A stretch of 10,546 nt of DNA from JALONO01 sp038209965 (lineage in GTDB: Bacteria > Bacteroidota > Bacteroidia > Cytophagales > Thermoflexibacteraceae). Under the pieces are notes generated by a model, which saw only the letters and a list, made by a program, of their open reading frames with translations, was not told the origin of the DNA and did no database searches. The number at the start of each line of letters is the position of its first letter. The stretch's first letter is position 1. The stretch spans positions 1-10,546 of the forward strand of contig JBBQXF010000145.1 of assembly GCA_038209965.1 (NCBI GenBank), read 5' to 3'. The position numbers and the translations under genes are program-made. This document shows, piece after piece, positions 1 through 4,956 of this stretch.

Positions 1-440
1 ATGGTGCTGCCCACCAGCGAGTTGGCGGTACCTACCACGCCACTCAGGCCCGTGGTGCCGTTCACCCAGGTGACCGCGCCCCGGCTGATGCTCCATGAAC
101 TGCTGATCACCACAAAATTGCTGCTGCCAGTGAGGACCACGGGGAAACCACCTACTTGGTCGCCGGCGGTGCTGCCGGTCAGGGTGCTGATCAGGGCCAA
201 GGTAGTGCCGTTGTAGAGGTGCACGGCCCCCACGTCCGTGACCGGACCCACCGCGTCATAGCCCGGGTCGGTGACCACGAAGTTGCCGTTGGGCAGGGTG
301 GTGACACTGCTGCCAAACAGGCCGCTGCCGGCTGGCCCGGCAATGTCCTGCGCCTGGACGGGCAAGGTGGCCATGAGGCAGGCCAGACCGGCCAGCGCGA
401 GGGCGGGCCATTTTAACAGGGTTTTTATTGGATTTTTCAT
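1..440 (-). CDS. Exported repeat protein (DUF5650-like repeats), N-terminal part only
   Basis: The reading frame starts at an ATG on the minus strand (base 440) and stays open to the left edge, so 146 codons are visible and the C-terminus is missing. Residues 1-30 form a signal peptide: a lysine-rich start (MKNPIKTLLK), a hydrophobic core rich in Leu and Ala, and a cleavage site near VQA|QD. After it come two copies of a Gly/Thr/Val-rich repeat of about 55 residues. Copy 1 (about 40-98) contains VTTLPNGNFVVTDPGYD and a GAVHLYNGTT turn; copy 2 (about 99-146) contains GAVTWVNGTTGLSG and ends in SLVGST. This pattern resembles the DUF5650 repeats found many times over in large exported proteins; that assignment is from memory of the family. 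The role is unknown; a surface or secreted beta-rich protein is inferred. No Shine-Dalgarno site is evident. A second hydrophobic Met at residue 23 is an unlikely start because it would destroy the signal peptide. Confidence 0.8.
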   Translation of the reverse strand, partial: MKNPIKTLLKWPALALAGLACLMATLPVQAQDIAGPAGSGLFGSSVTTLPNGNFVVTDPGYDAVGPVTDVGAVHLYNGTTLALISTLTGSTAGDQVGGFPVVLTGSSNFVVISSSWSISRGAVTWVNGTTGLSGVVGTANSLVGST

Positions 441-546
441 ATTGAGGTTTATGTATGGTGTTATAAATATTGTCAACGGACAAAAATAATAAAAAAATGG
501 GTAAATCGTGGTGGTTCAGGCGATTGATCAAATTATCTTTTTTGCA

Positions 547-615
547 CTGGGCCACTTTCCAAGCAGTGGGGATCTGGACGGTTCTTGGGGGCAGGATTTG
601 GCCAAAGTGGCCCGG
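547..615. repeat. Long-loop inverted repeat, 10-12 bp arms
   Basis: GGGCCACTTT at 549-558 is the exact reverse complement of AAAGTGGCCC at 604-613, and one G-T and one G-C pair extend the arms to 547-615. The loop is 45 bases. A competing pairing joins GATCTGG (571-577) with CCAGATC (619-625), extended by CGG/CCG past one bulged base. The loop also carries the perfect palindrome TTTGGCCAAA (598-607). The two large pairings cannot both form at once. Function unknown. Confidence 0.5.
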
Positions 616-629
616 CCGCCAGATCAAGG

Positions 630-667
630 AAAACCCCGGTTGGGCTGGAAACCGCAACCGGGGTTTT
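630..667. terminator. Perfect 13-bp hairpin with A/T tails, possible bidirectional terminator
   Basis: AAAACCCCGGTTG (630-642) pairs perfectly with CAACCGGGGTTTT (655-667) around a 12-base loop. The outer four pairs give a short T-run at the 3' end of the hairpin on either strand, which is the usual form of a bidirectional intrinsic terminator. On the minus strand it lies about 210 bases past the stop of the GHL6-like gene, so it would be a backup terminator for that gene. Confidence 0.5.
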
Positions 668-676
668 GCAGATTTC

Positions 677-710
677 AACCTTGGCAGGGCTGAAAGCCGC
701 TGCCAGGGTT
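677..710 (+). repeat. Hairpin followed by a T-run (plus strand)
   Basis: AACCTTGGCAGGGCT (677-691) folds back on AGCCGCTGCCAGGGTT (695-710). The stem has one G-T pair and one bulged G, a three-base loop, and two more T bases directly after it on the plus strand. It resembles a plus-strand terminator, but no plus-strand gene precedes it, so it may simply belong to the local hairpin cluster. Confidence 0.4.
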
Positions 711-739
711 TTACGTCCTTCAAGATTTTCTATTAGAAG

Positions 740-786
740 TTTGCCCCGTTGTTGGTGCGCTTTGTTGGCACTAACAACGGGGCAAA
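740..786. repeat. 19-bp inverted repeat with one wobble pair
   Basis: TTTGCCCCGTTGTTGGTGC (740-758) is complementary to GCACTAACAACGGGGCAAA (768-786) at 18 of 19 positions; the remaining position can form a G-U pair in one orientation. The loop is nine bases. No T-run follows on either strand, so this is not a standard terminator despite being the strongest stem in the gap. It may be a dispersed palindromic repeat or an RNA structure. Confidence 0.6.
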
Positions 787-804
787 TCCCCAATTTTGCA
801 GTTG

Positions 805-850
805 AAAAAGTGCCCAAACTGGCGAGTGGTGCACCCAGTTTGAAAACTTT
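805..850 (-). terminator. Likely terminator of the GHL6-like gene
   Basis: Reading the minus strand, this hairpin begins 26 bases past the TAA at 876-878. CAAACTGG pairs with CCAGTTTG (plus-strand positions 815-822 and 835-842), and after a 3x3 internal loop the stem continues as AAAGT/ACTTT (807-811 and 846-850). The 3' side runs into five T bases (805-809 read in reverse). Position and T-run fit an intrinsic terminator for the gene ending at 876. Confidence 0.5.
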
Positions 851-875
851 GGCAATAAAAGCAGTTTGCTAATCA

Positions 876-3014
876 TTAAAATCCAATTTCCACTATTTGG
901 TGGCCCCGCAGTTCAGGGAGGGTGAAACCGATTCGGCCATTGCCCTGTTTGAAAGCAAGCGTACGGCCTTCGGGCACGGTGCTCACTTTGCGCACCGGCT
1001 TGGGCACACGGATGCTGGCCTGGATGTTTTGGACGGGCAGCACATCTTCGATCACATCAAACTCGCTCCCCCGTCGCTCAGGTACATAGTGCAAAAGGTG
1101 TAATACATACCGGTTTTGGGCCATTTGGTGGTTGAGGGCGGCCACGGTGGCGCTGGGCGCGCCCACCAGTCGCACCGCTGGCTCGGGGAGCAGGGCTTTC
1201 ACTGCATTGAGAAACACTTCGCGGCACCAGCGCGGCGCACTCCGGGCATATTGGGTGCAGATCGGGTGCATGAAATAGACCACCTTGCCGTTTTGGGTTA
1301 CGGCCGGGTAGCTGGCCTTGCCCGCCGAGGGTGTGTGCCGATGCGAACTGAAGTGCTCCCAAGTCCGGTTGAAATAGGGCGCATTGGCCATGAGCAGGGC
1401 TTGGGCCGTGGTGGTTTTTACTTCCATGCCCTGGAGGTACATCACCAGTTCGGTGGCGGGCAACCCCTGGCCCAAGCCCGATCCGTTCAGGGCCAAGAAG
1501 TCGGGGCTGAACGGGGCCTCCCCCACCAGTTCCAAGCCAAAAAGTGGGGTGGCAAATGCCTTGCCGTCTGGGGCAAGCCCCGATTTGTACGAAGCGAGCA
1601 CTGCCCCGCCCTTGCCGACAAAATCTTCCAATTTGGTTTTCAGGGCTGCATCCACCGGGATTTGGTCGGGCAGGATCAGGAGCTGGTAGCTGGCCAGATT
1701 GCTCTGGCTGTCCACCACGTCAAATTGGTGCTTGCCTTCTTGGAGCATCCGCACCACGCCCATCATCTGCTCGGGTGTACGGGCTGATTCGGCCACCGTT
1801 CCCCGGTTAAAAAATTCTTCGGCACTGAACACCCCAATGTCGGCGATCGCCTTGGCATTCTCGCACCAAGCTTCTTTCTGGGCCACTTGGGCATACACTC
1901 CGCCAATGAGATCGTAGGTGGCCGCATCAAGCACACCACGCGGGTGCAACTGGTCGCCCACCGAGCACTTGGCATTGAGGGCCAGCATATTAAAGCATTC
2001 AAACTCGAGGGCCGCTTGGTTTTTGAGCGAGTGAAAATCCCCCCAAGAAGTGTGGAACTTGCCCGTCATGCCCATGTTGTCCAAGCCCAGTGTCCGGGCA
2101 TAGCGGCCCGTGAGCGGGAAGTGCAGGTAGCCCCAACCGCCCGAGGGCAGGGACTCCAGTTCCAAATGGCTGTTGTACGACAGGCTGGGGCGGATGCCCG
2201 GCCCAATGTGTCCCCCGTTGTAGAAAATGGTGCAGTCCTTGTCCAGTTTTCGGATAAAAGCCGTCAATTCTTTTTTATAATCGGTCATTACCGATTGGTA
2301 ATACGCAAATCGCACTTCGGGTTTACTGGCATCCAACCCTTTTGTGCGCATTCCGGCCAGACAAGCCTCGTTGGCATTGGGATATACGTGGTGGATGTCC
2401 AAGAAAAGGCCATGCACGGGCACTTTCTCAAACAATTCGGCCAAATACGTCTTGAGAAAATTCAGGTAGGGTGTATGGATGCACAAGTGCTCGTAGAATC
2501 CCGGCTCAAAAGTTTTATTGCCAAACGGCCGGCCCTCTTCGTCGCGCATGAGCCATTCGGGGTGCTCGCGGGCGGTGAATTCGTCCCACTGCACGGTCAC
2601 ATAAATGGGGGTGCGGATGTTCACCTTGTGGCAGGCCGCCACCTGTTCTTCCAATAGTTTGGGGTGCTGGTTGAACGGGTGCCGCCGTTCGGGAAACTGG
2701 TTGGTTTCGTGGTAGATGTACCCGTGGTGGCAGCGGCCAAAGACCGTGACCGAGTTGACACTGGCTTTTTTGAGCGTGGCGGCAAACCGCTCGGCATCAA
2801 AATCGGCGGCCACCCCGGGGATCTGGCCACTGGTGTGGTAGTCGAGGTGAACTTGGCGAAAACGCAGGGGCAGGCTCTGATCCAGGGGTCCATCGGTCAA
2901 AGCGGTAGTGGTTTGCGCCGCGCCATGCAATGCCGGATTTGCCGCCACTGATTGGGCCAACCCCAGTGCCCCGGCAGTGAGGGCTGATTTTTGGATAAAA
3001 TTTCGTCGGTTCAT
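876..3014 (-). CDS. Tat-exported putative glycoside hydrolase (GHL6-like) with beta-galactosidase trimerisation-like domain
   Basis: This 712-residue protein starts at the ATG ending at base 3014. The frame stays open 34 codons further upstream, but this start places a twin-arginine signal first: MNRRNFIQKSALTAGALGLA, followed by Ala-rich residues to about 34. Residues 50-340 match what I recall of 'hypothetical glycosyl hydrolase 6' (GHL6), a TIM-barrel-like family: VNSVTVFGRCHHGYIYH (86-102), YVTVQWDEFTAREHPEW (138-154), LFLDIHH (203-209), FYNGGHI (264-270), HLELESLPSGGWGY (283-296) and GKFHTSWGDFHS (318-329). The conserved Asp206 and Glu285/Glu287 are candidate catalytic residues; this is inference. 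Residues 390-500 look like a beta-galactosidase trimerisation (glutamine-amidotransferase-like) domain, including LLILPDQ and FVGKGGAVLASYKSG. A beta-rich C-terminal part follows. The enzyme should act in the periplasm on an unknown glycan. It appears to be transcribed alone, with a terminator candidate just downstream. Confidence 0.85.
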   Translation of the reverse strand: MNRRNFIQKSALTAGALGLAQSVAANPALHGAAQTTTALTDGPLDQSLPLRFRQVHLDYHTSGQIPGVAADFDAERFAATLKKASVNSVTVFGRCHHGYIYHETNQFPERRHPFNQHPKLLEEQVAACHKVNIRTPIYVTVQWDEFTAREHPEWLMRDEEGRPFGNKTFEPGFYEHLCIHTPYLNFLKTYLAELFEKVPVHGLFLDIHHVYPNANEACLAGMRTKGLDASKPEVRFAYYQSVMTDYKKELTAFIRKLDKDCTIFYNGGHIGPGIRPSLSYNSHLELESLPSGGWGYLHFPLTGRYARTLGLDNMGMTGKFHTSWGDFHSLKNQAALEFECFNMLALNAKCSVGDQLHPRGVLDAATYDLIGGVYAQVAQKEAWCENAKAIADIGVFSAEEFFNRGTVAESARTPEQMMGVVRMLQEGKHQFDVVDSQSNLASYQLLILPDQIPVDAALKTKLEDFVGKGGAVLASYKSGLAPDGKAFATPLFGLELVGEAPFSPDFLALNGSGLGQGLPATELVMYLQGMEVKTTTAQALLMANAPYFNRTWEHFSSHRHTPSAGKASYPAVTQNGKVVYFMHPICTQYARSAPRWCREVFLNAVKALLPEPAVRLVGAPSATVAALNHQMAQNRYVLHLLHYVPERRGSEFDVIEDVLPVQNIQASIRVPKPVRKVSTVPEGRTLAFKQGNGRIGFTLPELRGHQIVEIGF

Positions 3015-3277
3015 GTTGTCTCTTGTTGCAGTAATATAGTGATGTACCATTTTTATGGCTGGCCAAACTACAAATTCTTTTTGACTATTGCCCGTCCCGA
3101 TGACTGTTATGGACAATTGGCGGTAAAAAAAGTGGCTAGACGAAATTATTGTTTGTTTTTCTTGGGTATTGGACAGCTACTTTTCGGCTTTGTCCTGTGG
3201 ATTGATAAATCTCGGCTGATTGCACGGTGTTTCCATGGTGGAATAGGCGTGAAAACTGGAACAGGTAACTATTGCTA

Positions 3278-3298
3278 CAAGAAAATCCTCTTTTCTTG
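3278..3298. repeat. Perfect 8-bp hairpin, five-base loop
   Basis: CAAGAAAA (3278-3285) pairs exactly with TTTTCTTG (3291-3298) around the loop TCCTC. It is A/T-rich. It directly abuts a second inverted repeat, GAGCACCG (3298-3305) with CGGTGCTC (3331-3338), whose right arm overlaps the perfect palindrome GCACCGGTGC (3327-3336). Both lie just upstream of the sigma-factor remnant. Function unknown. Confidence 0.45.
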
Positions 3299-3344
3299 AG
3301 CACCGCTCATTAACAAAACAGCAGTGGCACCGGTGCTCTACTAG

Positions 3345-3677
3345 ATGACTGCTTCGTTGGTGGTCATTGGCCAAATACAGGGGCCAGCTTTGGGCATGGC
3401 GGCCATTGATCGGATTGGGCAACTGGAAGCGCGCAGACATTTTTACCTCCTGACCGCCATTTTGGGCAAGTTTTACGCTCAGTTGGGCCATTGCGAAGCG
3501 GCGCAAAACCATTGGCAGTTCGCTTTGGGCCTTGCTCCATCGCGGGCAGAACGGGATTTATTGGAAAAACGGCAGGAAAACTTGGTAATGGGGCCATCGG
3601 CGGGGATTCCCCCGGGTGCAACAAAGCTGTGCCGGCAGGTGGGCCCGCTATCCATCATGCGTCCAAGGCATGAATGA
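3345..3677 (+). pseudogene. C-terminal remnant of an ECF42-type RNA polymerase sigma factor (DUF6596)
   Basis: The frame from 3345 to about 3584 encodes about 80 residues that read like the end of an ECF42-family sigma factor, whose C-terminal extension (DUF6596) is TPR-like. The segment VVIGQIQGPALGMAAID (residues 6-22) corresponds to the family's alanine-rich 'NRAxAxxxxxGPxAGLxxxD' stretch. It is followed by FYLLTAILGKFYAQLGHCEA (33-52) and FALGLAPSRAERDLLEKR (59-76), which match the helix pair and the 'AERxxLxxR' ending. The preceding codon is a stop (TAG, 3342-3344), and the sigma region 2 and region 4 domains (DNA and core-polymerase binding) are absent from the sequence upstream. The expected 'PSPVVALNRA' stretch also seems partly deleted (MTASLVVIG). 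Residues after about 80 have no family character and probably extend past the original stop. It is therefore a broken gene. The partner gene often found with ECF42 factors (YCII/DGPF protein) is not in the window. Confidence 0.6.
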
Positions 3678-3998
3678 TTGCAGCGCAAAAGGCAGCTTTC
3701 CCCATTGGGGCAAAAAATTGGATAGCACGCCGGCTTGGGGCACGTTATATTTTGAAATCTTTGGGTTGCCAAATTTTATGTGGCACAAGGCTTGCCAGAT
3801 TGAATAGTGGGCACAAAAGTGGAAAAGTTGGCCGCCAGCACCGAACCCGCCCAACGATTTCACGTATGCCAGTGTACGGGTAATATGGAACAGATGGGGC
3901 AATCGCGGGTGACGAAACGTTAAAATGCGAACAATTGTCCTATTCAGATTTCCAGCAGGGGTTACTATTGACCGATAAACTGATTAAAATAAAAACGC

Positions 3999-4841
3999 TT
4001 GAAACTGCTCTTTTCTATCGGGTTTCTTGACATCAAATGGGTCGATATACTGGACATTGCGCTGGTGAGCCTGTTGCTGTTTAGCCTTTACCGACTGGTC
4101 AAGGGGACGATGGCCCTGCGCATCCTCAGCGGCTTTTTGGTGCTATACCTCATCTTTCTGGTGGTTCAGGCCACGCGGATGGAGCTACTGACGCTCATCC
4201 TCGATAAGTTCATGGGGGTCAGTGTGATTGCGGCCATCATATTGTTCCAGCAAGAAATCCGTAAATTTCTACTCATTATCGGTAAATCCACTGATCTTAA
4301 CGGACTGGATCTTTTGCGGTTTTTCCGTCGTAACAGATTATCGCCCTTTGAACTCAATGTAGCGGTCTTGATCGAGACCATGCGGGCACTGGGCACCAGC
4401 AACACGGGCGCGCTGATCGTGATCTCGCGCGATGTCAACCTAGAAAATTATGCCGAGACGGGCGACACCATTGATGCCCTGATTTCCAAGCGATTATTGA
4501 TTGCCATTTTCAACCGGAACAGTCCCCTGCACGATGGGGCCGTGCTCATCACCAATGGGCGGCTCAAGGCGGCGCGCTGCATTTTGCCCGTGTCCGACAA
4601 CCGCAATATCCCGGCCAATATGGGCCTGCGCCACCGGGCGGCCATTGGCATGACCGAAGTGACCGACACACTGGTATTGATTGTGTCCGAAGAAACCGGC
4701 CAACTCTCCGTGGCCAGGGGTGGGCGGGTGATGCACAACCTCTCCCCGCTCGATATTCGCGCCCAAGTGGATCAGTACATCGCTGCCACCGATACGCCCA
4801 ACAACCAGATCGCCGATCAAGCCGTGGCCGTGGCCAGTTGA
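3999..4841 (+). CDS. cdaA: Diadenylate cyclase CdaA (c-di-AMP synthase)
   Basis: CdaA joins two ATP molecules into cyclic di-AMP, a second messenger controlling potassium/osmolyte balance and cell-wall homeostasis; it sits in the inner membrane with its catalytic domain in the cytoplasm. The 280-residue product has the family's standard layout. Three membrane segments lie at about 16-35, 39-57 and 66-84. After a linker, the DAC domain spans about 110-255, with the catalytic DGA triplet in NSPLHDGAVLI (175-185) and the ATP-binding RHR in GLRHRAAIGMTE (209-220). Both are intact, so the enzyme should be active. The start is TTG (3999-4001): an in-frame TAA at 3990-3992 blocks any earlier start, and the next in-frame ATG (residue 38) would remove the first membrane helix. 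The N-terminus, ending in FLDIKWVDILDI, is the usual family beginning. folP, often next to cdaA in Bacteroidota, is not immediately upstream. The gene converges with the ABC permease gene across 115 bases in which no clear terminator was seen. Confidence 0.95.
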   Translation: MKLLFSIGFLDIKWVDILDIALVSLLLFSLYRLVKGTMALRILSGFLVLYLIFLVVQATRMELLTLILDKFMGVSVIAAIILFQQEIRKFLLIIGKSTDLNGLDLLRFFRRNRLSPFELNVAVLIETMRALGTSNTGALIVISRDVNLENYAETGDTIDALISKRLLIAIFNRNSPLHDGAVLITNGRLKAARCILPVSDNRNIPANMGLRHRAAIGMTEVTDTLVLIVSEETGQLSVARGGRVMHNLSPLDIRAQVDQYIAATDTPNNQIADQAVAVAS

Positions 4842-4956
4842 CCGCCAGCGCTTTGGATTGGTGCAATTGCCAGAACCAACCTATTGTAGAAAATGAACCC
4901 CGTTGGCAAGGATTTGGTGGTGATTTTCAAACAACCTCAAACCATGTTCTAACATT

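Larger units (their letters stand above)
441..875. other. Gene-free gap rich in inverted repeats
   Basis: This gap separates the stop of the GHL6-like gene from the start of the repeat-protein gene; both are on the minus strand. Several open frames cross it on both strands, but none has recognisable protein character. Its main content is a series of inverted repeats between about 545 and 850, listed separately. The last 100 bases before the ATG at 440 are A/T-rich and probably hold the promoter of the repeat-protein gene. A TTGACA lies on the minus strand about 30 bases upstream of that ATG, but no good TAnnTTTG box accompanies it, so no promoter is called. Confidence 0.6.
3015..3998. other. 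984-base gap with only a pseudogene remnant
   Basis: This region lies between the divergent GHL6-like gene and cdaA and must contain both promoters. Apart from the sigma-factor remnant (3345-3677) I see no gene. Short frames on both strands, for example 3177-3512 minus and 3648-3902 minus, have no domain signature and mostly shadow the remnant. Bases 3585-3998 show only small hairpins, such as CGGGG/CCCCG at 3601-3614. Just before cdaA, TACTATTG (3963-3970) differs from the Bacteroidota -7 box TAnnTTTG by one base, but the nearest upstream TTG (3935-3937) is too far away for normal spacing, so I do not call a promoter. No tRNA or CRISPR structure was seen. Confidence 0.6.

Noticed and set aside
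256..872. Frames at 256-723 minus, 470-736 plus, 533-817 minus and 585-872 plus
   Set aside because: They cross the hairpin cluster or shadow the repeat-protein gene, differ from its true frame, and have no domain or conserved motif.
1116..2657. Long plus-strand frames (1116-1787 and 1887-2657)
   Set aside because: They are antisense to the well-supported GHL6-like gene and encode no recognisable domain; long antisense frames are expected in G/C-rich coding DNA.
3015..3116. In-frame upstream extension of the GHL6-like gene to base 3116
   Set aside because: It would bury the twin-arginine signal 34 residues inside the protein; the ATG ending at 3014 places the signal at the N-terminus.
3177..3512. 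Minus-strand 111-codon frame opposite the sigma-factor remnant
   Set aside because: It is a Cys/His-rich but irregular sequence with no zinc-finger spacing, and the opposite strand carries the recognisable homology.
3111..3940. GGACAATTG (3111-3119) and its reverse complement CAATTGTCC (3932-3940) bracketing most of the long gap, as if terminal inverted repeats
   Set aside because: A 9-base match is expected about once by chance over this distance, there is no transposase and no target duplication is visible.
4842..4956. Terminator between the convergent cdaA and ABC permease genes
   Set aside because: Only weak pairings were found (TTGGT/ACCAA, TTGCCA/TGGCAA), none followed by a T-run, so none is called.
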